Part shown: positions 38,030 through 47,411 of the stretch, piece after piece
Layout of the letters: every line of letters begins with the position of its first letter
Numbering within the stretch: position 1 is the stretch's first letter
Assembly (NCBI RefSeq): GCF_004217315.1
Contig: NZ_SGWR01000003.1
Coordinates: forward strand, 372,001-436,000
Direction of reading: 5' to 3'
From: Corticibacter populi
GTDB lineage: Bacteria > Pseudomonadota > Gammaproteobacteria > Burkholderiales > Burkholderiaceae_C
Length of the DNA stretch: 64,000 nucleotides
Translations under genes and position numbers: made by a program
The notes under the pieces: generated by a model
Databases searched by the model: none
The model's input: only the letters and a program-made list of their open reading frames with translations
What the model was told of the DNA's origin: nothing

Positions 38030-39331
38030 CTAGCGCGGAATCCAGCCCAGCAGCCGGAACCAGCCATAGTCCAGCGGCACCAGCACCAGCAGGCTGATGG
38101 CGGCCAACCACAGGCACAGCCGGATGCCATCGCCTGCTGGCACCCGGCCCATGCCCATGGCCACCACGATGGGGGAGGCCTGATAGGGCAGCAGCGGCGT
38201 GGCATAGCCGATCACCTGCACCATCAGCACGGTCATGAGTGGCAGGCCCGAGGCGTCGGCCAGTGATTGCGCCAATGGCGTCAGCAGTGCCGGCACCCCG
38301 TTGGCGGTGACGGTGAAGTTCAGCACGCTGGTCAAGGCCACCAGCGCACCGAAGTTGCGCGCCGGGCTGTCCGGATCCAGCGGCAGCCACTGCAGCAGCG
38401 CTGCTCCGATGCGGGCTCCCAGCCCGGAATGGTCCAGCAGCGCGGCCAGGCCCAGGATGCCGGCAATGTAGATGCAGGTGCGGAAGTTGACGCCGGTGGC
38501 GAACTCGTCGCTGCCGAGAAAGCCCACCCGCGGCAACAGACACAGGCAGGCAGCCGCAAGGCCGATCCAGGCTGGGGAGATGCCATGCAGCGCATCACTC
38601 ATCCACAGTGCCAGCGTGACCAATAGCAGCACGAGCAGGCGCCTTTCCGCAGCGCTGAGCGGTTGCGCCGATGCCGCCGCTGGCGCGACGCGCCGCGGAG
38701 ATGCCGGAAACAGCAGGCACAGGCATGCCACCAGCGCCAGGCCCTTGAGCAGGCCCAGCACCGGCGCATGCAGCAACAGGTAGGGCAGGTAGGACAGGTG
38801 GATGCCGTAGGCGCTTTCGGCAGCACCGGCCATGACGAGGTTGGGTACGTTGGCCGGCAGGATGCTGGCAGAGAGCTGGAAAGTGGCAAACCCCACCGCC
38901 AGGGCCAGCGCGATGCGGCCACGGCTGCCTTCGGACAGGCCGGCGCGGTCGGCCAGTGCCATGACGATGGGCATTAGCAGCGCGATGCGCCCCATGTTGG
39001 AGGGCATGACGAAGGCCAGTGCATAGGCCAGCAGCACCACGCCGCCGACCATGCGCGGCCAGGAGCCTGTCAGGTGCGGTGCCAGGCCGCTGGCGATGCG
39101 ATCGGCCAGACCCACCTTGCGGATCGCCATGCCAAGGACGAAGCCACTGAGGATCAGCCAGAATGCCGCCGAGGCAAAGCCGGAGAACAGGATGTCCGAT
39201 GGCGCCAGTTGCAGAACGGCCGCTGTCGCAAAGAACAGCAGTGCCACCAGGTATTCGGGAAGGCGGGCGGTGGCCCACAGGCCGATCGTTGCCGCAGCGA
39301 GCGCGGCGACCAGCCAGGTGCTTGGGGTCAT
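38030..39331 (-). CDS. SLC13/DASS-type anion transporter
   Basis: A 433-residue membrane protein with about eleven to twelve helices. SLC13-like blocks include FVMPSNMGRIALLMPIVMALAD, FQLSASILPANVPNLVMAGA and the second repeat FTVTANGVPALLTPLAQSLA, corresponding to the paired substrate loops of the family. It probably takes up a dicarboxylate, citrate or sulfate with sodium or protons. A LysR regulator is divergent 115 bases away and is a likely controller. Its stop is 4 bases from the MITE-like element, so the element may have replaced the original 3' flank. Confidence 0.82.
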   Translation of the reverse strand: MTPSTWLVAALAAATIGLWATARLPEYLVALLFFATAAVLQLAPSDILFSGFASAAFWLILSGFVLGMAIRKVGLADRIASGLAPHLTGSWPRMVGGVVLLAYALAFVMPSNMGRIALLMPIVMALADRAGLSEGSRGRIALALAVGFATFQLSASILPANVPNLVMAGAAESAYGIHLSYLPYLLLHAPVLGLLKGLALVACLCLLFPASPRRVAPAAASAQPLSAAERRLLVLLLVTLALWMSDALHGISPAWIGLAAACLCLLPRVGFLGSDEFATGVNFRTCIYIAGILGLAALLDHSGLGARIGAALLQWLPLDPDSPARNFGALVALTSVLNFTVTANGVPALLTPLAQSLADASGLPLMTVLMVQVIGYATPLLPYQASPIVVAMGMGRVPAGDGIRLCLWLAAISLLVLVPLDYGWFRLLGWIPR

Positions 39332-39446
39332 GGTGTCTCCGGGGATATGCTGATGCTTGTTGTGGTGCGAAGGATAGTGCCGTCATGTCCATCGAGGGAA
39401 TCCGTAATTTTTCATGGCATCCTTCACGAAAAGCGAAGGATGACCG

Positions 39447-40352
39447 ATGACACGCCCCAGACTTGATCTCTCGGACCTCAGCCTGTTTCGCCACATCGCA
39501 GAGGCGGGCAGCATCACCGGAGGCGCGTTGCGCGCCCATACCGCGCTGGCGGCGGCGAGCACGCGGCTGCGCGGCATGGAAGAGGCTGTCGGCACACGCC
39601 TCGTTGAGCGCAGCCGCCAGGGGGTGGCGCTGACGCCGGCCGGCCATGTGCTGCTGGGCCATGCCCGCGAACTGCTGGTACAGGCCGAGCGCATGCACGA
39701 GGAACTGGGGACTTTCTCCGGTGTCCGCGGCTCGCACATCCGGCTGCTCTCCAACACGAACGCGTTGACCGAGTTTCTGCCACAGGTGCTGGGCCGCTTT
39801 CTGGCCGATCATCCGGGCACCACGCTGGATCTGCGGGAGCTGCTTAGCGATGAGATCGTCGGGCTGGTGGCCGAAGGCGCGGCCGATGTGGGCATCGTGG
39901 CTGGCACGGTCGATACCGGTGCCTTGCAGACATTGCCGTTTCGCGCCGACCGCTTTGTGGTGGTGGCGCCGCCCGGGGATCCGCTGGCAGGTGCCGCCAG
40001 CGTGGATTTCGCCAGCATCCTGGGGCGCGACTTCATCGGCCTCGATCGTGACAGCGCCTTGCAGCGCTTCCTGGCCGAGCGGGCCTGGCGCGAGGGATGC
40101 CGGCTGCGCCTGCGGGTGCAGTTGCGCAGCTTCGATGCCATTTGCCTGATGGTGCAGGCCGGTGTGGGCATCGGCATCGTGCCTGAGACCACCGCGCGGC
40201 GCGCGCAGCACGGCATGGCTCTGGCCATCGTGCCCTTGCGCGACGATTGGGCGTGGCGCGATCTGCGTGTGTGCCTGCGGCGGCGCGAGGCGGGCCATGT
40301 GGCACTGCGGCGACTCGTCGGCTATCTGTGCCCGCAGTACCCGGGCCAATGA
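39447..40352 (+). CDS. LysR-family regulator of the SLC13 transporter gene
   Basis: A 301-residue LysR protein: winged helix at about 8-65 (LSLFRHIAEAGSITGGALRAHTALAAASTRLRGME, read in parts) and an effector domain of the subgroup with SNTNALTEFLPQVLGRFL and GIVAGTVDTGALQ. It is divergent from the SLC13 transporter gene and converges with glnD at 12 bases. Regulation of the transporter by its substrate is the simplest reading but is inferred. Start ATG 39447 is followed directly by the HTH region. Confidence 0.85.
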   Translation: MTRPRLDLSDLSLFRHIAEAGSITGGALRAHTALAAASTRLRGMEEAVGTRLVERSRQGVALTPAGHVLLGHARELLVQAERMHEELGTFSGVRGSHIRLLSNTNALTEFLPQVLGRFLADHPGTTLDLRELLSDEIVGLVAEGAADVGIVAGTVDTGALQTLPFRADRFVVVAPPGDPLAGAASVDFASILGRDFIGLDRDSALQRFLAERAWREGCRLRLRVQLRSFDAICLMVQAGVGIGIVPETTARRAQHGMALAIVPLRDDWAWRDLRVCLRRREAGHVALRRLVGYLCPQYPGQ

Positions 40353-40364
40353 GACGGCGCGCGG

Positions 40365-43004
40365 CTACTGCAGCGCCGCGCAGCGGCGCATCAGTTCGCG
40401 CTCGAGGGCCTGCTGCAGGCTGTCCTCGCGCAGGCCCCTGCCTTCGATCAGGAAACTGTCCTCGGCGCGCTCGCCCAGCGTGGTGATCTTGGCCAGGTTC
40501 ACGCCCAGGTGGAAGTGCGCCAGCGTCCAGGCGATCGAGTAGAGCAGGCCGGGGCGGTCGGAGGCCGAGAGGGTCAGCAGCCAGTGCTGGGCCTTGTCGT
40601 CGGGTTCGAGCCGGATGCGGGTGTTGACCGGGAAATGGCGCACCCGGCGCGAGACGCGGCGCGCGCGCGGCTCGGGCAGCGGGGTGTTCTGCTGCAGGTA
40701 GTGGCTGAGGTCGCCCTCGATGAAGTGGGCGGTCTCTTCGGGCGTCTTGTCCTGGAACTCCAGCGCGACCTGGAAAGTGTCGAGTGCATAGCCATCGCGT
40801 GTGGTGTGGATGCGCGCGTCGAGGATTTCGTATTCGGCCTGGTCGAAGTAGCTGCAGATGCGTGCGAACAGGTCGGCGCGGTCCGATGCGTAGATGGTGA
40901 CCTGGATGCCCTCGCCAATGACGGATTTGCGCGCGATCACTTGCGGAGGTGCGTCGGGGGCGTGGCTGTGCCCGGCCAGATGACGGGCGTGCCAGGCCAG
41001 TTCGTCGGCGCTGTGGCGCAGGAAGTAGCCAAAGTCCATCTGCCGCCAGAAGGTCTCGAGCGCGCTGGCGGGCAGCGGATCGAGCGACAGCAGCACGCGC
41101 GCCTCGCCCTTGCACAGTTCGGTTTCGGCCTGCGGGTCGGGCGCGGTGCCGCCGAGCATGCGGGCGGTGGCGCGGTACAGGTCTTCGAGCAGCTTGCCCT
41201 TCCAGGCGTTCCAGACCTTGGGGCTGGTGCCGCGGATGTCGGCCACGGTCAGCAGGTAGAGCGCAGTGAGGTAGCGCTCGCTGCCCACGCGCTGCGCGAA
41301 GGCGGCGATGACCTCGGGGTCGCTCAGATCCTGCTTCTGCGCGATCTGGCTCATCGAGAGGTGTTCGCGGATCAGGAACACCAGCAGGTCGGTGTCGGCC
41401 TTGGCGATATCGTGCTGGCGGCAGAACTTGCGCATCTCGCGCGCGCCGATCTCGGAGTGGTCGCCGCCGCGGCCTTTGCCGATGTCGTGGAACAGCGCCG
41501 CCAGATACAGGAGCCAGGGTTTGTCCCAGCCTGCCGCGAGGCTGGAGCAGTAGGGGTACTCGTGCGCGTGCTCGGCCAGGAAGAAGCGGCGCATGTTGCG
41601 CACCACCATCAGGATGTGCTGGTCGACCGTGTAGACGTGGAACAGGTCATGCTGCATCTGCCCGACGATGCGGCGGAACGGCCACAGGTAGCGTCCCAGC
41701 ACCGAGGTGCGGTTCATCAGCCGCAGCGCATGGGTGATGCCGGCGGGCTGTTGGATGATCTGCATGAAGAGCTGGCGGTTGACCGGGTCGCGCCGGAACG
41801 CCGCGTTCATGGTGTTGCGCGCGTTGTAGAGCGCACGCAGCGTGCGCGCCGACAGGTCCTTGAGGCCGACCTGCGTCTCGTAGAGCAGGAAGGTCTGCAG
41901 AATGGCGTGCGGGTGCTTGATGTAGAGGTCGTCGCTGGCGACCTCGATCATGCCGCCCTTGTCGAAGAAATGTTCGTTGATGGGCCGCAACCGGTGCACG
42001 CCGGGATTGAGACGCTCCTCGATGTCCAGCAGCAGGATCTGGTTGAGTTGTGTCACCCCCTTGGCGCACCAGTAGTACTGGCGCATCAACTGCTCGCTCG
42101 CGCGCATCGGCAGGCGAGAGCCCTGCGTGTTCTCCGAGCGGTAGCCGAACAGCTCGGCGACGCTGGTCTGCAGGTCGAAGATCAGCCGGTCCTCATGGCG
42201 GCCCGAGATGGCGTGCAGGCGCGCGCGGATCAGGCTTAGTTCGGCTTCGCAGTGGCGCAGCGCGCGCACTTCCAGCGGTGTGGCAATGCCGTTCTTGGCC
42301 AATTCGGCCCAGCTGTTGCCCAGACCAGCGGCGCGCGCCACCCAGAGGATCACGTGCAGGTCGCGCAGCCCGCCAGGCGACTCCTTGCAGTTGGGCTCGA
42401 GCGCGTAGGGCGTGTTGTCGAAACGGGCATGGCGCTGGCGCATCTCCAGCGTCTTGGCGTGCAGAAAGGCCAGTGGATCGAGCGTGGCCATGAAGCGCTG
42501 CTCGAAACGCGCGGCCAGCGCCCGGTCGCCACAGATCCAGCGCGATTCCAGCATCGCGGTCTGTACCGTGATGTCCTCCTGCGCGTCGGCCAGCGCCTCG
42601 TCGATGCTGCGCAGGCTGAAGCCGATCTCCAGGCCCACATCCCAGCAGCTGCTGACGAAGCCCTCGATGCACTGCTTGAGCGGGTCATCGCCGTCGATGG
42701 GCTGGCCCGCGGGCGTCAGCAGCAGCACGTCCACGTCGGAGGCGGGGAAGAGCGTGTCGCGTCCGAAGCCACCTACGCCCAGCAGTGCCAGCTCGCCGGG
42801 CAGCCCGGCACGTTGCCACAGCAGGCGCAGCATGTCATCGGCGTGCTGCGCCAGGGTGTGCAGCAGGGTGTGGATGCGCCTGCGCTGATGGCCCGGCTGC
42901 AGCAGCTCGGCCACCACCGCCTGTTTTTGCTGCTGGTACTGGCTGCGCAGGGCGGCAAGCGGCTCACCGGGTGCGAGGGAGGCGGTGCAATCGGACAGCG
43001 GCAT
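40365..43004 (-). CDS. glnD: PII uridylyltransferase / uridylyl-removing enzyme
   Basis: An 879-residue sensor of nitrogen status that uridylylates PII at low glutamine and removes UMP at high glutamine. Domains in order: nucleotidyltransferase (about 70-170, GGFGRDTLFPASDVDVLLL with the Asp pair), a helical linker, the HD hydrolase domain with ALFHDIGKGRGGDHSEIG, and two C-terminal ACT domains (about 700-875). Length fits the family (about 860-890). A TTG 11 codons earlier (43037) is possible; ATG 43004 is preferred for its usual N terminus (MPLSDCTASL). It follows map by 42 bases and is likely cotranscribed. Confidence 0.93.
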   Translation of the reverse strand: MPLSDCTASLAPGEPLAALRSQYQQQKQAVVAELLQPGHQRRRIHTLLHTLAQHADDMLRLLWQRAGLPGELALLGVGGFGRDTLFPASDVDVLLLTPAGQPIDGDDPLKQCIEGFVSSCWDVGLEIGFSLRSIDEALADAQEDITVQTAMLESRWICGDRALAARFEQRFMATLDPLAFLHAKTLEMRQRHARFDNTPYALEPNCKESPGGLRDLHVILWVARAAGLGNSWAELAKNGIATPLEVRALRHCEAELSLIRARLHAISGRHEDRLIFDLQTSVAELFGYRSENTQGSRLPMRASEQLMRQYYWCAKGVTQLNQILLLDIEERLNPGVHRLRPINEHFFDKGGMIEVASDDLYIKHPHAILQTFLLYETQVGLKDLSARTLRALYNARNTMNAAFRRDPVNRQLFMQIIQQPAGITHALRLMNRTSVLGRYLWPFRRIVGQMQHDLFHVYTVDQHILMVVRNMRRFFLAEHAHEYPYCSSLAAGWDKPWLLYLAALFHDIGKGRGGDHSEIGAREMRKFCRQHDIAKADTDLLVFLIREHLSMSQIAQKQDLSDPEVIAAFAQRVGSERYLTALYLLTVADIRGTSPKVWNAWKGKLLEDLYRATARMLGGTAPDPQAETELCKGEARVLLSLDPLPASALETFWRQMDFGYFLRHSADELAWHARHLAGHSHAPDAPPQVIARKSVIGEGIQVTIYASDRADLFARICSYFDQAEYEILDARIHTTRDGYALDTFQVALEFQDKTPEETAHFIEGDLSHYLQQNTPLPEPRARRVSRRVRHFPVNTRIRLEPDDKAQHWLLTLSASDRPGLLYSIAWTLAHFHLGVNLAKITTLGERAEDSFLIEGRGLREDSLQQALERELMRRCAALQ

Positions 43005-43046
43005 GGGGAGAGTCGGGCGCTTGGGGGCGAAGATCAAAGGGGTGCG

Positions 43047-43865
43047 TCAGGTCTTGGTGGCCTTGACGAAATCGGGCAGCGGCGGCGAACCGGCCGAGAG
43101 CGTCAGCACTTCGTAGCCGGTGGGCGTGACGATGAGCTGATGCTCCCACTGCGCGGTCAGGCTGTGGTCCTTGGTGACGATGGTCCAGCCGTCCCGGCCG
43201 TGTTCCTTGATTTCCTTGCGGCCGAGGTTGAGCATGGGCTCGATGGTGAAGACCATGCCGGGCTCGAGCACCTCCATGGTGCCGGGGCGGCCATAGTGCA
43301 GCACCTGAGGCTCTTCGTGGAAGCGCCGGCCGATGCCGTGGCCGCAGAACTCGCGCACCACCGACAGGCCATTGCCCTCGGCGAACTTCTGGATGGCGTG
43401 GCCAACATCGCCCAGCGTGGCGCCGGGCTTGACCTCCAGGATGCCCATCCACATGGCCTCGAAGGTCAGGCGGCACAGCCGCTTGGCGGCGATCGAGACC
43501 TCGCCGACCTCGAACATGCGGCTGTTGTCGCCATACCAGCCATCCTTGGTGATGATGGTGACGTCGACGTTGAGGATGTCGCCCTTCTTCAACGGCTTGT
43601 CGCTCGGAATGCCGTGGCAGACCACGTTGTTCGGAGAGGTGCAGACCGAACCCGGGTAGGGCGGGTAATCCGGAGAGGGCTGGTAGCCCAGCGAGGCCGA
43701 GCGCGTGCCCTGTCTGGCCATGCATTCGGCAGCGAGTCGGTCGATCTCCTTGGTAGAGACGCCGGGCTTGACGTGGGGGGTGATGTAGTCGAGAACTTCG
43801 GAGGCCAGGCGGCAGGCTTCGCGCAGGCCTGGCAGGTCCGCTTCGGTTTTGATGTCGATGGGCAT
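43047..43865 (-). CDS. map: Methionine aminopeptidase type I
   Basis: A 272-residue enzyme that removes the initiator Met from nascent proteins. Metal ligands are seen in order: D and D in LNVDVTIITKDGWYGDNSRMF, H in CGHGIGRRFHEEP, E in MVFTIEPM and E in QWEHQLIV. The substrate His lies in NNVVCHGIPSD. Length fits type I enzymes. In this order it precedes glnD on the same strand, as in many Burkholderiales genomes, where map and glnD follow rpsB elsewhere; here the upstream gene is unrelated, so map probably has its own promoter. Confidence 0.95.
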   Translation of the reverse strand: MPIDIKTEADLPGLREACRLASEVLDYITPHVKPGVSTKEIDRLAAECMARQGTRSASLGYQPSPDYPPYPGSVCTSPNNVVCHGIPSDKPLKKGDILNVDVTIITKDGWYGDNSRMFEVGEVSIAAKRLCRLTFEAMWMGILEVKPGATLGDVGHAIQKFAEGNGLSVVREFCGHGIGRRFHEEPQVLHYGRPGTMEVLEPGMVFTIEPMLNLGRKEIKEHGRDGWTIVTKDHSLTAQWEHQLIVTPTGYEVLTLSAGSPPLPDFVKATKT

Positions 43866-43976
43866 GGCGCGATTATCCCACCGCAGCGGCAGCTCCGTGT
43901 GCAGCGGCAGACGCGCTGCCGCAATGGCGCCTGGCCCGCTCCATGGCCTGCATCATGACCCGTGTCATGGTCCGTT

Positions 43977-46900
43977 TCATGGCCTGGGGCAGGCCGCCCT
44001 GGCCTGGCCGCGCAGGTCGGCGGGCCAGCTGATCTCGCCATGGCGATCCAGCACCACCGGCGTCTGTCCGCAGCGCCAGGCACTGTGCATCAGCAGCGTG
44101 CCATCCGCCTGGGCCAGGCCGAGGTTGCCCATGGCGCTGACGGCGATGAGGCCGTCCTGGAAGTCTTTGGCCACCGCATCGAAGCGCGGCGCTGCGGCGG
44201 GTTGGCCGCCCAGGCTGACAAAACCATACTGGGGCAACATGGCCGCCTGATCCGCTGCTGGGGCAGTCGCCACCTCCTGACCGATGGCGCGGCGCGCAGC
44301 GGGGCGTGCCAGCGGGTGGCCGGGCGGCAGCGGCGTTTGGCGGGCCACCACCAGCTGGCCACTGCCGAGCACGCGCACCGTATCGCCCGGCTGCAGTCCG
44401 GCGCCGGTGATGGGCCGGCCCTGAGCGTCATAGAGCGCGGTGCCTTCGGCACGCGGCAGCGCCAGCACGCCGTGCTGGAAGCCCTCCGACGGCGAGAGCC
44501 AGTCGGCCAGTTGCAGCCGCTCCCGCCCCTGCATGTCGACGAAGATGGCGCTTCGCTCGCTGCCGGCGTGTGGCACCGGCAGCCAGTTGTCGGGCGCTGC
44601 ATCGTCGATCGGGGTCTGCTCGGCCAGCGGCAGCGGGGAGGCATGCTGCAGCACTTGCCATGGCGATCCGGGCGCGGGTCCGGGTCCGCCCGGGGCATGG
44701 GCCGTGAATGTGGCCGGTGCCATCTGCAGTACGCGGCCATTGATGTCCACGGCAGTGAACTGCTGGCCGCTGATCCAGCCGAGCACCAGCGCATCCGAGT
44801 CGGCCCATTTGCGGAACAGGTTTTCATCGCGCACGGCCAGCAGCGGTGTCAGCCAGCGGTTGCGGGCATCGAGCAAGGCATGGCGCGTGCCGCTGGAGAC
44901 CTTGACCCAGCCGTCGTCGCGGGTTTCGATGCGCTCGAACGCCACCGGTAGCGTGGTGCGGCCATGCAGGTCCACCAGGCCATGCAGACCCTGGCTGGAA
45001 AGGCGCAGCCAGGAGGAGTCGCCGCGCGGGGGCTCCAGGTCGCCGGCCATGATGCCGCTGCGCTGCGTGCCATCGGGGGCCAGCAGCGCCAGGTGGCGGT
45101 GGCCGGCCGGGGTGCGGTAGAAGGCTTGCCAGCCCTGCAGGCGTTGCTGTCCGTCCAGCATGGGGCCGATGGCCTCCAGCCGCAGCCAGTCGCTGGTGCG
45201 GCGGCCATCCGCCGCAAAAATGGCGAAGTCCGAGAAGCCTTCCTCGCCTGCCACCGGACGCGTGAAACGCACGTGGCCGTCGTGGACCGTGCTGGCCAAG
45301 CCGTCCAGTTGGCCCAGCTCCGGCAGCGGCCGTGCCGTGGCCGCGTGGGGGTCGGCGGCATTGACGGCAAACCAGCCGGAAGCGGTCTGCAGCCACAGGA
45401 GGCCTGGCGCCACGCGGATGGACGGGGCCGAATGATCGAAGCCGGGAAGCTCGGCGATGCGCTGGCCCTGGCTGCCCACCAGGGTGTAGCGCGGCGGCTC
45501 TTGCAGCTCCTCGGTCTGCGGGCCCAGCCAGAATGGGCGCGCCTTGGGCGTGGGCCGCACCGGGGTGGTGGCCAGCCAGCCGTTGCTCAGGTCGAACACC
45601 ACCTGGTCCGGCGCGGGCCGGACCAGATAGGCGCCATTCACATCCAGTGCACCATCGCCATCGGCGGTGCGCACCAGGACGAGGGGCCAGAGGGCAGGCG
45701 CGGCCCCGTCCAGGCCCGTGCGCTGAAAGCGCAGCGATCGCCACTGCGGCTCGTGCACCAGCCGGCCCGTTCGGGTGATCAGGTAGAAGCGTTCCCGGTA
45801 GTCATCGCCGCGCGTGCTCAGGATGATGGGGGGACGCTGCGTTGCCGCGCCCTCTGGCGCCTCTTCGAGCAGTTGGACTTCCTGCAGCCTGCCTTCGAGC
45901 TGTCTGAGCATGTCGACGCCGAGCAGGGCCTGGCCATCTTGGCTGAAGATCTGCCATTGCGGCTCCCGGTCGGTGCTGGCGCTGGCCGTGGCGGCTTGGG
46001 TCGCCGGCTCGGTGAGGAGGGTCAGATGGCGCGCATCGGCCCAGGCGCGCTGGATGCGGCCCTGGCCGGACCAGTGCTGACCGGAGGGGCTGCTGATCCA
46101 GTGGCGGCCATCGCAGCCGTTCACGGCCGACCAGCCCGACGATTCTGGCAGACCATAGACGGTCTCTACCGCCCGCCCACGGCCCTGGTCGTCACAGGCG
46201 AGGCGCGCGAGCGGGCGGCCTTGCGCATCCAGCAACTCCGCCGCTGCCGACTCGCGCACGGCCAGATAAAAGAGGCCCAGGCGCGTGATGCGCCGGTGCG
46301 AGCCATCGCTCAGGCGCCGTCCGCTGGCATCGAGCAGCACCTGTCGATCAACGCTGCAGTGCGCGCCGTCGCAGATCAGCCCCGGCGGCGCGGGTGGTGG
46401 CGGCGGCGCGGGATGATCGATCTGGCTGGCGGCAGTGGCCGCAGCGGCTTGCGCCGGTGCGGGGCCAGGGACTTTGAGGCCGGCGATCGCCACGCCCTGC
46501 TGGAACTCGCCGATGGTGGTATAGACGGGCTGTGCCAGCCAGCGGCCTTCTGCACTCCAGATGCCCCAGTGGCGCTGTGCGTAATTCTCGTGGCGCAGCT
46601 GTGCGACCACGGCATGCGGGCTGGCCGGGCGCTGGATATCCAGGTCAGGGGTGACCGGCACGCGCTGTCCCGACGGCGAAAGCCAGAAGTCGGGCAGCGA
46701 AAATTCGGCGAACCAGCGCTGCGGCTCGGCGCGTGCGCCGCTGATGCGCATGGTGGTGCCGGCGGGCGCGTCGGCAGGCAGTGCCGGCAGGGCCTGCTCC
46801 TGCCCCGCATGGGTGATGAAGACCTGTGGCCCATCCGGAATCCTGGCCAGCGCCCGCCCACCCACCATGGGCCCGGCGTCGCTGTAGTCGGGCTTGGCAA

Positions 46901-47411
46901 CCCATTGGCCCTGTCGGTCGATGTAGCCGGCGTAGCCCTTGCCGGGTCCGCTGGCATGCACCAGCGCGCGTCCTTCGTGGAAGGCGTCCGCGAACATGAA
47001 CTGTGGTTCGATCACCCAGCGGCCCTGCGCATCGATGTAGCCCCAGGGGCCATTCTCGCCCTGCTGCACCGGTGCCAGGCCCTCGCTGAAACGGCCGGCC
47101 TCGGCGAAGCGCGGCTCGATGGCCACGACGCCCGTCGCATTCAGGTAGCCCCATTGCCGGCCGAGCTGGAATGCCGCCAGTTGCTCCTGCATCGGGCAAA
47201 TGCGGTTGATGGCCGATTCCGTGCCAGGCGCCGGCGAGAAGCAGTCGATGGTGTGCGAGGTCCACGCCAGACCGGCAGCCGGCCAAAGCAGGCCAGTGCA
47301 GGCCAGGGTGCTTGCCGAGGCCAGGGCAATGGCGAGGCGGAGCATGGAAGCGGGCCGGGCCGGCTTCCATGCGCCGTGGCGGTGGCATGCCGGAAGGTGT
47401 GGACGATTCAT
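43977..47411 (-). CDS. Large secreted WG-repeat protein
   Basis: A 1144-residue protein of unknown role. A signal peptide or anchor lies at about residues 23-52 (MLRLAIALASASTLACTGLL). Three clear WG repeats follow near residues 80-190: WGYLNATGVVAIEPRF, WGYIDAQGRWVIEPQF and YAGYIDRQGQWVAKPDY. The rest alternates beta-rich, propeller-like stretches with Pro/Ala-rich spacers. WG-repeat proteins are common but rarely characterised and are thought to be binding modules. ATG 47411 follows GAGGAG and overlaps the upstream gene's stop by 4 bases (ATGA), so both are made together. Confidence 0.82.
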   Translation of the reverse strand: MNRPHLPACHRHGAWKPARPASMLRLAIALASASTLACTGLLWPAAGLAWTSHTIDCFSPAPGTESAINRICPMQEQLAAFQLGRQWGYLNATGVVAIEPRFAEAGRFSEGLAPVQQGENGPWGYIDAQGRWVIEPQFMFADAFHEGRALVHASGPGKGYAGYIDRQGQWVAKPDYSDAGPMVGGRALARIPDGPQVFITHAGQEQALPALPADAPAGTTMRISGARAEPQRWFAEFSLPDFWLSPSGQRVPVTPDLDIQRPASPHAVVAQLRHENYAQRHWGIWSAEGRWLAQPVYTTIGEFQQGVAIAGLKVPGPAPAQAAAATAASQIDHPAPPPPPAPPGLICDGAHCSVDRQVLLDASGRRLSDGSHRRITRLGLFYLAVRESAAAELLDAQGRPLARLACDDQGRGRAVETVYGLPESSGWSAVNGCDGRHWISSPSGQHWSGQGRIQRAWADARHLTLLTEPATQAATASASTDREPQWQIFSQDGQALLGVDMLRQLEGRLQEVQLLEEAPEGAATQRPPIILSTRGDDYRERFYLITRTGRLVHEPQWRSLRFQRTGLDGAAPALWPLVLVRTADGDGALDVNGAYLVRPAPDQVVFDLSNGWLATTPVRPTPKARPFWLGPQTEELQEPPRYTLVGSQGQRIAELPGFDHSAPSIRVAPGLLWLQTASGWFAVNAADPHAATARPLPELGQLDGLASTVHDGHVRFTRPVAGEEGFSDFAIFAADGRRTSDWLRLEAIGPMLDGQQRLQGWQAFYRTPAGHRHLALLAPDGTQRSGIMAGDLEPPRGDSSWLRLSSQGLHGLVDLHGRTTLPVAFERIETRDDGWVKVSSGTRHALLDARNRWLTPLLAVRDENLFRKWADSDALVLGWISGQQFTAVDINGRVLQMAPATFTAHAPGGPGPAPGSPWQVLQHASPLPLAEQTPIDDAAPDNWLPVPHAGSERSAIFVDMQGRERLQLADWLSPSEGFQHGVLALPRAEGTALYDAQGRPITGAGLQPGDTVRVLGSGQLVVARQTPLPPGHPLARPAARRAIGQEVATAPAADQAAMLPQYGFVSLGGQPAAAPRFDAVAKDFQDGLIAVSAMGNLGLAQADGTLLMHSAWRCGQTPVVLDRHGEISWPADLRGQARAACPRP